Below are positions 9,227 through 19,900 of a stretch of 64,000 bases of DNA, in pieces. Where the stretch lies: contig JAHHSJ010000004.1 in the NCBI GenBank assembly GCA_020025295.1, positions 13,758 through 77,757 on the forward strand. The letters run 5' to 3'. The stretch is from Oscillospiraceae bacterium. GTDB lineage: Bacteria; Bacillota; Clostridia; Oscillospirales; Oscillospiraceae. Numbering within the stretch: the first letter of the stretch is position 1; each line of letters opens with the position of its first letter. The notes beneath the pieces are model-generated. The model made no database searches. It saw nothing but the letters and a program-made list of their open reading frames with translations, and was not told the origin of the DNA. Position numbers and translations under genes: made by a program.

Positions 9227-10165
9227 ATGGCCCCTCAGGTGATTTGTGTGGTGGGCCCCACCGCATCGGGGAAAACGGCGCTGGGCGTGTGGCTGGCGCA
9301 GCAATATAACGGCGAAGTGGTGAGTTTTGACTCCATGCAGATCTATCGGGGCATGGATATTGGCACTGCAAAGCCCACCGAAGCGGAAATGGAGGGGATC
9401 CCCCACCACATGATTGATGTGGTGGAGCCGGAGGAGGATTTCTCCGTTCAGACATACCGCACCATGGCCACTCCCATCGTGGAGGACATCCTCAAACGGG
9501 GCAAGCGCCCCATTTTGGTGGGGGGCACCGGACTCTATCTGGACGCCCTGCTCCGGGGACATGATTTCGCCGTCCGCAGTACCGGCTGGCGGGAAACACT
9601 CACGGCCCGGTTTGAAGCCGAGGGCATTGACCCCTTGTGGCAGGAGCTGGAGCAGGTGGACCCGGAGGCCGCCGGACGGCTGTCTCCCAACGACACCAAA
9701 CGGGTGATCCGGGCGCTGGAGGTCTGGCACGAAACGGGCAAGACCATCACCCAGCACAATCTGGAGACGAAAGCCATCCCGGATCGGTTTACGGCGCTGA
9801 AGCTGGGCCTCAATTTTGAAAACCGGGCGGACCTCTGGGCACGCATCGACCGCCGGGTGGATTTGATGGCGGAACAGGGGCTGGCGGAGGAAGTCCGTCG
9901 GCTGCTGGAGCGGGGCATTTCCCCCGACTGCACCGCCATGCAGGCCATCGGCTACAAGGAGCTGGCCCGTGCCGTCCGGGGCGAAGCGGAGCTTCAGCCC
10001 GCTTTGGAGGAAGTGAAGCTGCGCTCCCGACAGTATGCCAAGCGGCAGTTGACTTGGTTCCGACGGGATCCGGACACAAAGTGGTTTTCCCACCCCAGTC
10101 CCGTGTCCATGGAGGCGCTGCGACGCTTTGCGACAGAAAAAGTGACAGAATCTGGAATACAATGA
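9227..10165 (+). CDS. miaA: tRNA dimethylallyltransferase
   Basis: MiaA transfers a dimethylallyl group to A37 of tRNAs reading UNN codons, giving the substrate for MiaB. The P-loop GPTASGKTAL is at residues 10-19, followed by the conserved FDSMQIYRGMDIGTAKP. VGGTGLYLDALL and the C-terminal QAIGYKEL and KRQLTWFRRD motifs are present. Length is 312 residues. The ATG at 9227 follows AAGGAAG and excludes the longer reading that overlaps mutL. The miaA-hfq order is widespread. Confidence 0.96.
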   Translation: MAPQVICVVGPTASGKTALGVWLAQQYNGEVVSFDSMQIYRGMDIGTAKPTEAEMEGIPHHMIDVVEPEEDFSVQTYRTMATPIVEDILKRGKRPILVGGTGLYLDALLRGHDFAVRSTGWRETLTARFEAEGIDPLWQELEQVDPEAAGRLSPNDTKRVIRALEVWHETGKTITQHNLETKAIPDRFTALKLGLNFENRADLWARIDRRVDLMAEQGLAEEVRRLLERGISPDCTAMQAIGYKELARAVRGEAELQPALEEVKLRSRQYAKRQLTWFRRDPDTKWFSHPSPVSMEALRRFATEKVTESGIQ

Positions 10166-10224
10166 CCCGGGGACAAGCCTGACCCGGGCGCGTCCTCGAA
10201 TTAGAAAAAAGGATGTGTTCCAGT

Positions 10225-10458
10225 ATGGCAAAAGAAACTAATCATCTTCAGGATATTTTCCTGACCCGACTTTATCGTTCTCACACCCCGGTCACCCTGT
10301 TTTTGATGAATGGGTACCAGCTGCGTGGTGTGGTGACCGGCTTCGACGCCTTTGTGGTGGTGCTCACCAGCGAGGGCAGACAGCAGGTCATCTACAAGCA
10401 CGCCATCTCCACCATTGCACCGGAGCGTCCGGTGCCGCTGCGAGAAGAGGAGAACTGA
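10225..10458 (+). CDS. hfq: RNA chaperone Hfq
   Basis: This 77-residue Sm-like protein starts MAKETNHLQDIFL. It has the Sm1 core (VTLFLMNGYQLRGVVTGFDAFVVVL) and the Sm2 signature YKHAIST. Hfq forms a hexamer that binds small RNAs and poly-A tails. The ATG at 10225 matches the family start; an in-frame ATG at 10213 sits directly against the ribosome binding site and is less likely. It is placed directly after miaA, as in many bacteria. Confidence 0.93.
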   Translation: MAKETNHLQDIFLTRLYRSHTPVTLFLMNGYQLRGVVTGFDAFVVVLTSEGRQQVIYKHAISTIAPERPVPLREEEN

Positions 10459-10492
10459 GCCGGGGGCACTACCCCGAAAGGAATCGAAACAC

Positions 10493-11749
10493 ATGAAACA
10501 GGGTAACTTGATCCTTCGTATTCTCATTGGCGTGCTGTTTGCGGGCATACTGGCCTATTTCGGCATCTACTTCTGGAATGCCTTTACCGCCAACACCGGC
10601 ACCGCCACCCTGTATACTTACACCGCCGAGGAGCGGGTATCCAGCAAGGGCTACTTCTTCCGGAATGAAACCGTGCTGTCCCAGCAGTCCGAGACCGCCG
10701 AGGTGCTGTGCGCCGAGGGCGAAAAGGTGGGCAACGGCGATGAGGTGGTGCGCATCTACTCCTCGGCGGAGGATTACAAGGTGCAGAAGGAGCTGGATGA
10801 GGCGAAGGCGGAGCTGCAAAGCCTGAATTACATCCTCAGCCGCACCGGTGATGCCAGCGACACCATGGAGCTGGATGGGGATATTGTGGACACCTTCACC
10901 TCCTTGCAGGCCATGGTGTCCTCCGGACAGCTGACTGACCTCCGGAACGAGGGCAACGAGCTGCGCAGCCTGATTTTCCGCCGGGACTACACCTACAACG
11001 GCGCAGATACCCTGAACCAGCGCATTGCCGATGCTCAGGCCAAGGTGGACGAGCTGTCCGCCCGGGTGGGCGCCTCCTATGAGAGCGTCACCGCCCCGGA
11101 GGCCGGACTGTATTCCGCCAATGTGGACGGCTACGAGGGCATTATGACGCTGGAGGCGCTGGACGGCATTACCCCCTCCGCTTTGTCGGAGATGGCCGGT
11201 GCGCCGGGTGCGGTGGATGATGCCGCACTGGGTAAACTCATCACCAACAGCGGCTGGTACTTTGCCTGCAACCTGAGCGAGGCCGACACCAAGAACATCC
11301 ACACCGAGTCCAATGTAAAGCTGCGCTTTGCCGATTCTGCCCGGATTTATACCGCTCAGGTGCAGTATATGAGCAGTGCGGAGGACGGCATGGTGACGGC
11401 GGTGTTCCATTCCAAAAACTACGCTCCGCAGCTGGCCGGTCTGCGCAATCAGTCGGTGGAGATCATCACCGGAACCGCCACCGGCTTCCGTACTCCCAAG
11501 CGTGCCGTCCGTGTGGATGAGAACGGTCAGCTGGGTATTTTCCGCATCAGCGGTGCGCAGGCCCGCTGGGTGCCGGTGACCATCCTCTGGGAAGAGGAAG
11601 AGTACTACATCATCAAGCAGGCCCCCAAGCTGGACGAAGAGGGCAACCCCGCCGAGGAGACCCAGTATGAAAAGGCCGCCCGGCTGAGAGAGGGCAACAC
11701 CGTGATCGTGACGGGCGATCATCTGTACGACGGAAAGGTGGTTGACTGA
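10493..11749 (+). CDS. HlyD-like membrane-anchored protein
   Basis: This 418-residue protein has one N-terminal membrane helix at about residues 7-28. After it come a beta-rich segment resembling the lipoyl-like part of HlyD/membrane-fusion proteins (ERVSSKGYFFRNE, then CAEGEKVGNGDEVVRIYS), a helical hairpin (about 100-195) and further beta segments. The bulk should lie outside the membrane. No permease or outer-membrane partner is adjacent. The gene is followed after one base by ylmE and then sepF and divIVA, which suggests an envelope or division role rather than drug export. That role is inference. GAAAGGA precedes the ATG. Confidence 0.7.
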   Translation: MKQGNLILRILIGVLFAGILAYFGIYFWNAFTANTGTATLYTYTAEERVSSKGYFFRNETVLSQQSETAEVLCAEGEKVGNGDEVVRIYSSAEDYKVQKELDEAKAELQSLNYILSRTGDASDTMELDGDIVDTFTSLQAMVSSGQLTDLRNEGNELRSLIFRRDYTYNGADTLNQRIADAQAKVDELSARVGASYESVTAPEAGLYSANVDGYEGIMTLEALDGITPSALSEMAGAPGAVDDAALGKLITNSGWYFACNLSEADTKNIHTESNVKLRFADSARIYTAQVQYMSSAEDGMVTAVFHSKNYAPQLAGLRNQSVEIITGTATGFRTPKRAVRVDENGQLGIFRISGAQARWVPVTILWEEEEYYIIKQAPKLDEEGNPAEETQYEKAARLREGNTVIVTGDHLYDGKVVD

Positions 11750-11750
11750 G

Positions 11751-12461
11751 ATGGAACTGGAAGCACGCATTGCTGCCGTTCGGCAGCAGATTGCAGAGGC
11801 GGCCCGTGCCGCCGGACGCCGCCCGGAGGAGATCACCCTCTGCGCCGCCACCAAGGTGCAGAGCGAAGAAACCATCCGAGCCGCCATTGCCGCCGGGATC
11901 ACCGTCTGCGGAGAAAACCGGGTGCAGGAGCTGAATGCCCATCTGGCGGAGAACGCCTATCAGGGGGCGCAAGTCCATTTTATCGGTCATTTGCAGCGCA
12001 ATAAGGTCAAATATGTGGTGGGCCATGTGGCGCTGATCCAGTCCGTCGCCGGGGAAGAACTGCTGAACCTCATCGAAAAGCAGGCGGCGAAGCTGGGCAT
12101 TGTACAGGACATCCTCATTGAAGTGAATATCGGCGCAGAGGCCTCCAAAAGCGGCGCTTCCCCGGAGGAGGCCGATCGTCTGGCGGCCCTTGCCGGGCAA
12201 ATGGAGCATGTGCGGCTCCGGGGTCTGATGGCAATCCCTCCTGCGGCAGAGCAAGAGGGAGAAAATCGGAGATTTTTTGCCGAAATGCGTCGACTTTTTG
12301 TTGACATGGCAGGGAAGAAGTACGATAATGAGAGTACTATGGACATATTGTCCATGGGTATGAGCAGAGATTTTACCGACGCCATTGCAGAAGGGGCTAC
12401 GCTGGTGCGGATCGGCACCGGCTTGTTCGGGCCCCGACCGACAAACCGTGCCCATGGCTGA
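11751..12461 (+). CDS. ylmE: YggS/YlmE-family PLP-binding protein (PLP homeostasis)
   Basis: The 236-residue single-domain PLP barrel has the cofactor lysine in CAATKVQ (K35), plus GENRVQE, HFIGHLQRNK and MGMSRDF. The family buffers PLP and affects amino-acid pools. It has no firmly known enzymatic activity. The gene lies between the HlyD-like gene and sepF, the ylmE-sepF(ylmF) order known from other Firmicutes, and is probably in one operon with them. Confidence 0.92.
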   Translation: MELEARIAAVRQQIAEAARAAGRRPEEITLCAATKVQSEETIRAAIAAGITVCGENRVQELNAHLAENAYQGAQVHFIGHLQRNKVKYVVGHVALIQSVAGEELLNLIEKQAAKLGIVQDILIEVNIGAEASKSGASPEEADRLAALAGQMEHVRLRGLMAIPPAAEQEGENRRFFAEMRRLFVDMAGKKYDNESTMDILSMGMSRDFTDAIAEGATLVRIGTGLFGPRPTNRAHG

Positions 12462-12495
12462 CGGCGTTATGCTGACATAAGGAGGAGTCATTACA

Positions 12496-13047
12496 ATGGG
12501 ACTCATGGATGAACTGAGAAGATTAGCCCGCCCCTACGAGGATGAGGACGAGTACGAAGACGAACTGGAAGAGGATACCCCTGCATCGGAGGAGCCTGCT
12601 CGCCGCAGCTTCCGCCGCTCCAAGGAAGAGCGGGAAACGCGTGAGAGCCGTGAGCCTCAGGAGACCGGCAGCTGGGAGCCTCGGGAAACGAGAGAGCCTG
12701 CTCGCTCCTACCGTTCCCCTTATGACACCACCTCCCGTCGTTCCGACAAGGTGGTAAACATCAACACCACCACCCAGCTGCAGGTGGTTCTGGTGAAGCC
12801 GGAGAAGTTTGAAAACGCCTCCGACATTGCCGACCATCTCCGGGAAAGACGCACCGTGGTGCTGAATCTGGAGTCGACCCAGAAGGAAATTGCCCGCCGG
12901 CTGGTGGATTTCCTCTCCGGCGTGGCCTATGCGCTGGAGGGCAAGATCAAGAAGATCAGCGCCGCCACCTACATCATCACTCCCTTCAATGTGGACATCA
13001 TTGGGGATCTCATTGATGAGCTGGAGAACAACGGGCTCTATTTCTAA
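12496..13047 (+). CDS. sepF: Cell division protein SepF
   Basis: SepF assembles with FtsZ and anchors it to the membrane. The N-terminal amphipathic segment (GLMDELRRLARP) fits the known membrane-targeting helix. A charged, Glu/Arg-rich low-complexity linker follows (about residues 14-80). The C-terminal SepF domain carries VVLVKPEKFENASDIADHLRE, VVLNLES and AYALEG. Length is 183 residues. AAGGAGGAG lies before the ATG. Confidence 0.95.
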   Translation: MGLMDELRRLARPYEDEDEYEDELEEDTPASEEPARRSFRRSKEERETRESREPQETGSWEPRETREPARSYRSPYDTTSRRSDKVVNINTTTQLQVVLVKPEKFENASDIADHLRERRTVVLNLESTQKEIARRLVDFLSGVAYALEGKIKKISAATYIITPFNVDIIGDLIDELENNGLYF

Positions 13048-13119
13048 AGGAAAGACAGAAGGCGGCACAGGCTGCCGCACAAACCATAGATACAGAATCA
13101 ATTAAGGGGGATTATTGCT

Positions 13120-13833
13120 ATGCTGACTCCGCAGGAAGTGGAAGAACGGGTATTTCCGAAGGCCAAAAAGGGCGGTTATGACATGCAGGATGTGGATAAC
13201 TTCCTGGATGAACTGACGGAAGATTACACCGAGCTGTATAAAGAAAACGCCGTGCTCAAGCGCAAGATGAAGGTGCTGGCGGATAAGATTACCGAGTATC
13301 AGGAAACGGAAGGCGCCATGCGTGCCACCCTGCTGACGGCTCAGAAGATGGCCAACGAAATGGTGGAGGAAGCCAAGACCAAGCGCACCCAGATGCTGGA
13401 AGAGGCGGAGAACATCGTCAAGGCTCGTACCGCAGACCTCAGCAATCTGGTGGCGGAGGAGCAGGCTCGCCTGAAGAGCGCCAAGGCCTCCGTGGCTGAG
13501 ATGGTCGGTACCATCCGTGAGCTGCTGGCCCACGAGCAGGAGTTCCTGGACAGCCTGCCCGAGGTGGAAGCAGCAGAGGAAGAAGCAGAGACCGCTCCTG
13601 AGGACGCAGCCGACGCTGTGGTCAGCGAGATCGGCGACTCTATCTCCCGTATGCTGAGCGAGAGTGCTGCGGAGCAGCAGAACGAGGAGCAGGCGGAGGA
13701 ACCCGCCGCTGCTGAGGAGGCTGCCGAGGAAGAGACCGAGGAGGAAGAGGCCCCTGCGGAGCAGGAGGATGCGCCCACCCGTCGTCTGGACCTGAGCGAG
13801 CTTCGCTTCGGCCGTAACTACGAAATCAAGTAA
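13120..13833 (+). CDS. divIVA: DivIVA-family cell division/polarity protein
   Basis: The N-terminal DivIVA domain begins MLTPQEVEERVFPKAKKGGY and continues DVDNFLDEL, the membrane-curvature-sensing head. A long coiled coil (about residues 30-150) follows, and then a very acidic Glu/Ala-rich tail up to residue about 215. Length is 237 residues. It is 72 bases downstream of sepF, with AAGGGGG before the start, so the two division genes are probably co-transcribed. A stem-loop lies between divIVA and ileS. Confidence 0.92.
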   Translation: MLTPQEVEERVFPKAKKGGYDMQDVDNFLDELTEDYTELYKENAVLKRKMKVLADKITEYQETEGAMRATLLTAQKMANEMVEEAKTKRTQMLEEAENIVKARTADLSNLVAEEQARLKSAKASVAEMVGTIRELLAHEQEFLDSLPEVEAAEEEAETAPEDAADAVVSEIGDSISRMLSESAAEQQNEEQAEEPAAAEEAAEEETEEEEAPAEQEDAPTRRLDLSELRFGRNYEIK

Positions 13834-13867
13834 GGCGCAGCCTTGTTTTGAAAAGAAACCACACTTG

Positions 13868-13900
13868 TGTCACAGCGGTCGGTTCACCGGCGCTGTGACA
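13868..13900 (+). promoter_or_regulatory. Stem-loop between divIVA and ileS
   Basis: A perfect 10-bp outer stem (TGTCACAGCG with CGCTGTGACA) encloses a smaller CGG/CCG stem. It ends only 22 bases before the ileS start and is followed by TTTG, not a real T-run. It could weaken read-through or affect access to the ileS ribosome binding site. It is too short to be a T-box. Confidence 0.6.
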
Positions 13901-13922
13901 TTTGTGAGAGAGGAAGATTACT

Positions 13923-16730
13923 ACGGACTACAATAAGACTATCAACCTGCCCCAGACCGACTTCCCCATGCGTGCGGCTCTGGCGAAGCGGGAACCGGGT
14001 ATGCTGGAAGAGTTCCAGCGCAAGGACATCTACCGTAAGCTGATGGCACGCAACGATGGCAAGCCCAAGTTCGTGCTGCACGACGGCCCTCCCTACGCCA
14101 ACGGTGACATTCACATTGGCCACGCCTTGAACAAGATTTTGAAGGACTTTATTGTCCGTTATAAGAATATGACCGGCTATCAGGCTCCCTATATCCCCGG
14201 CTGGGACACCCATGGTATGCCCATCGAGACTGCCATCCAGAAGCAGGGCGTCAAGCGCAGCGAAATGCCTGTGCCCGAGTTCCGGGACAAGTGCCGTGCC
14301 TTTGCTGAGGAGCAGATCGACCGCCAGAGAGAGGGCTTTAAGCGTCTGGGCGTCATCGGTGACTGGGATAACCCCTACATCACCCTGCGTCCCCAGTTCG
14401 AGGCCCGTCAGGTGGAGGTCTTTGGCGCTATGGCCAACAAGGGCCTCATCTATCAGGGTCTGAAGCCCACCTATTGGTGCCCCACCTGCGAAACCGCACT
14501 GGCTGATGCTGAGGTGGAGTACGCCGACGATCCCGTTACCACCATCTTTGTGAAGTTCCCTGTCCACGACGATCTGGGCAAGCTGGGTCAGTTCGGCGAT
14601 GTGAGCAAGATGTTCTTCGTCATCTGGACCACCACCACTTGGACCCTGCCCGGCAACATGGCTATCTGCCTGAACCCCGCTCTGGAGTATTCTCTGGTGA
14701 AGGTGGCCTCCGGCGAGATTTACATCATGGCCTCCGAGCTGGTGGACAGCGTCATGAAGCAGAGCGGCATCACCGAGTACGAAACCGTCGGTACCCTGTA
14801 CGGTGACGAGTTCGAGCGCATGACTGCCCGTCATCCCTTCATGAATCGGGATTCCCTCATCATCCTGGGCGACCATGTCACTCTGGATGCCGGTTCCGGC
14901 TGCGTCCACACCGCTCCTTCCTTCGGTCTGGACGACTTCTATGCCTGCCAGCGTTATCCCGAAATCCCCACCGACATCACCATGGAAGTCTCCGTGGACG
15001 CACAGGGCGTGCTGAACGAGTACGCCGGCCCCTATCAGGGTCTGCCCGTCCAGAAGGCCCATCCCGTCATCTTTGCCGATCTGGTGAAGGGCGGCTATAT
15101 CCTGTCCTCCGCCGATATCGTCCACAGCTATCCCCATTGCTGGCGCTGCAAGCAGCCGGTCATCTACCGTGCTACGCAGCAGTGGTTCGCCAGCGTGGAT
15201 GGCATCAAGGACGAGGCCGTCCGTGCCTGCGAGGACATCACTTGGAAGCCCGAATGGGGCAAGGAGCGCATGATCTCCATGATCCGTGAGCGTTCCGACT
15301 GGTGCATCTCCCGTCAGCGCACTTGGGGTGTGCCGATTCCCATGTTCTACTGCACCGACTGCGGTAAGCCCTTCTGCACCCCTGAGTCCATCCATAAGGT
15401 CAGCTCCATCTTTGCCGCCGAAGGCTCCAACGCTTGGTGGGCCAAGGATGCTTCCGAGCTGATGCCCGAGGGCAGCAAGTGCGAGTGCGGCTGCACCACC
15501 TTCCGTAAGGAAAAGGACATTCTGGATGTCTGGTTCGACTCCGGCTCCACTTGGTCCGCTGTCTGCGACAGCCGTGACGAGCTGCAGTTCCCCGCTGACC
15601 TCTATCTGGAAGGCGGCGACCAGTATCGCGGCTGGTTCCAGTCCTCCATGCTGACCAGCATTGCCGCCACCGGCAAGGCTCCCTATAAGCGCATCATCAC
15701 CCACGGCTGGACCGTCGATGGTCAGGGCAAGGTCATGCACAAGTCTCTGGGCAACGCCATCAGCCCTCAGGACACCATCAAGGAGTACGGCGCCGACATT
15801 CTGCGTCTGTGGGTGTCTTCCGCTGACTATACGCAGGATATGCGCCTGTCGAAGGAAATCCAGAAGCAGCTGGCAGACGCTTACCTCAAGATCCGCAACA
15901 CCGGCCGCTATATTCTGGGCAACTTGGCCGGCTTCGACCCCAACCAGCACCGTGTGGCCTTTGCCGATATGCAGGAGCTGGATCAGTGGGCCGTCAGCCG
16001 CTGCAACGCTCTGATTGCCGAGTGCCGCCGCTGCTACGACAACTACGAGTTCCACGGCGTTTACCGTGCGATCTATAACTTCTGCGTGGTGGAGATGTCC
16101 AACTTCTATCTGGACATCATCAAGGACCGCCTGTACTGCGAGGACACCAACTCCGTCCTGCGCCGCAGCGCTCAGTCCGCTATCTACTTCGTTCTGGACA
16201 GCATGATTCGTCTGCTGGCTCCCATCCTGGCCTTCACCTCCGAGGAAATGTGGGCGGCTATGCCTCACGCCGAGGGTGACGACACCGAGAGCATCCTGTT
16301 CAACTCCATCCCCGAGTTTGACCCTGCTCTGGAGCTGGATGAGGCTAAGAGCGAGCGTTGGGCTCAGATTCTGAACCTGAAGAACGATGTCAACAAGGCT
16401 CTGGAGGCAGTCCGTGCCGAGAAGATCGTCAAGAAGTCTACCGATGCTAAGCTGACCCTGTACTTCAACGACGAGGCTTGGGAGCGGTTCCAGTCCCTGA
16501 AGGACCACGATTTCGCCACGCTGTTCATCGTCTCCGAGGTGGAGTTTGTCCACGGCGAAGGCGAAGGTTACACCGGCGAGGCCTTCCCCGGCGTCACCGT
16601 CAAGGTGGAGATGCACACTGCACCCAAGTGCCCCCGCTGCTGGATGCACAACGCAGCCATCGGCACTGCCGAGGGCCACGAGGAGCTGTGCCCCCGCTGC
16701 GCCAAGGTCATTGCAGGTATGCAGCTGTAA
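13923..16730 (+). CDS. ileS: Isoleucyl-tRNA synthetase (apparent ACG start)
   Basis: IleS charges tRNA-Ile. HIGH is at residues 64-67, the KMSKS loop reads KVMHKSLGN near 603, and the C-terminal zinc site has CPRCW and CPRC. The conserved N-terminus ([17 protein letters not shown]) is encoded upstream of the first ATG (13968). At its expected start the codon is ACG at 13923, eight bases after GAGAGAGGA, the normal spacing. No ATG, GTG or TTG occurs in frame in that stretch. Starting at 13968 would delete 15 conserved residues and leave no ribosome binding site. Length from ACG is 935 residues. ACG may be a genuine rare start or a base change from ATG. Confidence 0.93.
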   Translation, partial: TDYNKTINLPQTDFPMRAALAKREPGMLEEFQRKDIYRKLMARNDGKPKFVLHDGPPYANGDIHIGHALNKILKDFIVRYKNMTGYQAPYIPGWDTHGMPIETAIQKQGVKRSEMPVPEFRDKCRAFAEEQIDRQREGFKRLGVIGDWDNPYITLRPQFEARQVEVFGAMANKGLIYQGLKPTYWCPTCETALADAEVEYADDPVTTIFVKFPVHDDLGKLGQFGDVSKMFFVIWTTTTWTLPGNMAICLNPALEYSLVKVASGEIYIMASELVDSVMKQSGITEYETVGTLYGDEFERMTARHPFMNRDSLIILGDHVTLDAGSGCVHTAPSFGLDDFYACQRYPEIPTDITMEVSVDAQGVLNEYAGPYQGLPVQKAHPVIFADLVKGGYILSSADIVHSYPHCWRCKQPVIYRATQQWFASVDGIKDEAVRACEDITWKPEWGKERMISMIRERSDWCISRQRTWGVPIPMFYCTDCGKPFCTPESIHKVSSIFAAEGSNAWWAKDASELMPEGSKCECGCTTFRKEKDILDVWFDSGSTWSAVCDSRDELQFPADLYLEGGDQYRGWFQSSMLTSIAATGKAPYKRIITHGWTVDGQGKVMHKSLGNAISPQDTIKEYGADILRLWVSSADYTQDMRLSKEIQKQLADAYLKIRNTGRYILGNLAGFDPNQHRVAFADMQELDQWAVSRCNALIAECRRCYDNYEFHGVYRAIYNFCVVEMSNFYLDIIKDRLYCEDTNSVLRRSAQSAIYFVLDSMIRLLAPILAFTSEEMWAAMPHAEGDDTESILFNSIPEFDPALELDEAKSERWAQILNLKNDVNKALEAVRAEKIVKKSTDAKLTLYFNDEAWERFQSLKDHDFATLFIVSEVEFVHGEGEGYTGEAFPGVTVKVEMHTAPKCPRCWMHNAAIGTAEGHEELCPRCAKVIAGMQL

Positions 16731-16752
16731 TCGGACCGGTTACCAAACAAGT

Positions 16753-16793
16753 AAAGCACCCGAAATGCAATGCATTTCGGGTGCTTTTTTGCG
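16753..16793 (+). terminator. Terminator of ileS
   Basis: A long stem (AAAGCACCCGAAATGCA with its complement) is followed by TTTTTT. Confidence 0.9.
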
Positions 16794-16861
16794 CCTAAGC
16801 GGTGCAACATGAATAATCTGTAAACCTTTTTGGAATCGTGGCCTGAGCGCCTGTGTTGGAA

Positions 16862-16890
16862 TTGTACGGCGTTTTTTCCTGTGCTAAAAT
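16862..16890 (+). promoter_or_regulatory. Predicted sigma-A promoter of the RND permease gene
   Basis: TTGTAC, a 17-base spacer and TAAAAT lie 40 bases before the ATG. Confidence 0.6.
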
Positions 16891-16929
16891 GATACACTGA
16901 AATGAAATGTCTGAAAAGAGGACGACACC

Positions 16930-19900
16930 ATGATTAAACAGAGCGTGAAAAAACCATTTACCGTGCTGGTAGCAGCCATTGCGGTGATGCTGCTGGCGGT
17001 GGTGAGCCTGCGCAACGCCACCACCGACCTGCTGCCGCCCATTTCCACCCCCTACCTGATGGTGGTGACCACCGATCCCGGCGCAAGCCCGGAGAAGGTG
17101 GAGGAGGAAATCACCAAGCCCATGGAGCAGGGACTCAGTACGGTGAGCGGTGTGCAGAACTATGCCTCCGTCAGCGGAGAGAACTATGCCACCATTTTGC
17201 TGGAGTTCGAGGACGGCACCGACATGGATGCGGCGCTGGTCAAGGTGAACACGGCGCTGGATCAGGTGGAGCCCCTTTTGCCGGAGCAGTGCGGCAACCC
17301 CTCCGTTCTGGAAATGAGCATGGACATGATGGCCACCATGTATCTGGCGGTGAGCCATGAGTCGCTGGATGTGTACGCCCTGTCCGACTATGTGAACAAC
17401 ACCGTGATGCCCACCTTCCAGCGCCAGAGCGGCGTCGCCAGCGTGTCGGAGCTGGGCACAGTGCAGGAGATGGTGGAGGTTCGGCTGGACGAGGAGGCCA
17501 TTCAGAGCCTGAACGACCGGCTGGCCGCTCACACCGATGAACGGTTAGGAGAAGCGGGAGATCAGCTGGCGAAGGCGGACGGAGAGATTCAAAACGGTCT
17601 CAGCCAGCTGGAAAACCAGCGGCAGAAGCTGACGGAAACCCAACAGCAGCAGTCCAAGAAGCTGGGCGAGCTGACGAAGAAGATGAACGAGGCGCTGGCT
17701 GCTAAGGAGGCCTATTCCGCCATCCTGACCAGCCAGCAGGCCAACCAGACCGCCCTTAAAGCGGAGCGGGACGCCTACCGCAAGGCGGATTTGCCCGGTC
17801 AGTATGAGAAGATCAACGAGAAGCTGGCTCAGCTGCAGCAGCTGCCCAGTGGGGAGCAGTTCCCTGCCAGCATTGCCGACGCCATTGCCCGTCCGGAAAC
17901 CTTGGAGCCGCTCCGTCAGACGCTGATCGGCATGGGTCAGCAGGAACTGGCGGAGCAGCTGACGGCGGAGAACCTCACCCAGATGGAACAGGCGGTGACG
18001 GTGCGTCTGCCCCAGATCGAAGCGGAACTGACGGCACTGGAAACCGAAATCGCCGCCACCAAGGCGGTGCTGGAACAGGTGAGTGCCGCCGCCGATCAGG
18101 CCCTTGCCAACTATGCCGATGTAGAGGCCGGCAAAATGAGCGCCGCTGTGGCGCTGGCGCAGGCCAATGCCCAGATGGACGCCGGAAAGACGGCCTTGCA
18201 GGATGCGCAGACGGAACTGGAGCAGGCCAAGAAGGACTATCAGTCCGCCAAGACCGCGGCACTGAAAAATGCCAATCTGGACGGCCTGCTGACGGTGGAC
18301 GCCCTCTCAAAGCTGATTTACGCACAGGACTTCTCCATGCCCGCCGGGTATATCCCGGACAGCGAGGGGGAGCAGTGGCTCATTAAGGTGGGCGAGGAAA
18401 TTCCCGATGCAGAGGCCCTTTCCCGGCTGGTGCTGGCCCATGTGGAGGGCATCGGAGACATCACTGTGGGGGATGTGGCTACGGTGGTGACGGTGGATAA
18501 CGCCGCCGACAGCTATACCCGGATGAACGGTCACCCTGCGGTGGTGCTCAGCGTGTTCAAGGGCAGCACCGCCGGCACCAGCCGGGTATCTGCCGAATGT
18601 CATGCGGCGCTGCTCCGCATGGAAGAGGAAGAACCGGGTCTGGACATCACCGTGCTGCTGGATCAGGGCCAGTTTGTGGATGTTTTCCTCAAGAGCATCG
18701 TCAACAACATCCTTTTGGGCGCTCTGCTGGCAGTGGTGGTACTGGCACTCTTCCTGCGCAGCGTCCGACCCACGCTGGTGGTGGCCTTTTCCATCCCCTT
18801 CAGCGTGCTGGTGGCTCTGCTGCTGATGTATTTCTTTGATATTTCTCTGAACATCATGTCCATGGCCGGTCTGGCACTGGGCATCGGTATGCTGGTGGAC
18901 AATTCCATCGTGGTTGTGGAAAACATTTACCGTTTGCGTGCCCGGGGGCTGTCCGCACCCCGTGCCGCCGTACAGGGTGGAAAGCAGGTGGCCGGAGCCA
19001 TCCTTTCCTCCACCCTCACCACGGTGTGCGTGTTCCTGCCGCTGATTTTCACCACCGGCATGGTGCGGGAGCTGATGCTGCCCTTCGCCTTGACCATCAC
19101 CTTCGCCTTGCTGGCCAGTCTGGCGGTGGCACTGACGGTGGTGCCTTGTCTGGGCAGCGTGGCACTGAAAAAGCAGCCCGCCCCTCAGGGAAAGTTCTTT
19201 GAAGCGGTGCTGAAGCAGTACCACAAGGCGCTGTACGCTTGCCTGAAGCACAAATGGGTGCCGCTGGGACTGGCAGGCGGACTGCTGATTGCCGCCATTG
19301 TCACGGTGGGACGCATGGGCATTGTGGTTATCCCGGAGATGAACAGCGACCAGCTGTACGCCCAGGTCACTATGGACGAGAGCTGGGACATGGAGCAGTG
19401 CTATCAGACCGCCGATCAGGTCACCGAAACACTGATGCAGGTGGATGGGGTCAAGGAAGTGGGAGCCATGAGCAACCCCAACGCACTGGCTGGCCCGGGC
19501 ATGGATGTGGGCAAGAACCAGTTCCGCACCTACATCTACTATCTGGTGCTGGATGACAGCATCTCCAAGGTGGACGAGGTGAAGGCGGCCCAGCAGCGGG
19601 TGTCCGACGCATTGGAGGGCATTTCCGGCGTGGAGGCGGAGCTGTCCGCATCCGGCGTCGGGGATATGTCTGCCATGATGGGCAGCGGCCTTGCCATTGA
19701 CCTCTACGGACGAGATTGGAATACCCTCCACGGCATTGCCGAGGAGGTGAAAACGCTGGTGGAGCAGGTGGACGGCTTTGAAGAGGTGTCGGACGGCACA
19801 GAACAGACGGACGGTGCGCTTCAGGTGGACATCGACAAGGACGCCGCCATGCGAAAAGGGCTGACGGTGGCGCAAATTTATGCTCAGATTTCCGACGCTC

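Noticed and set aside
13834..13922. T-box riboswitch upstream of ileS
   Set aside because: The gap is only 89 bases and lacks the specifier loop and antiterminator; a T-box needs about 200 bases or more.
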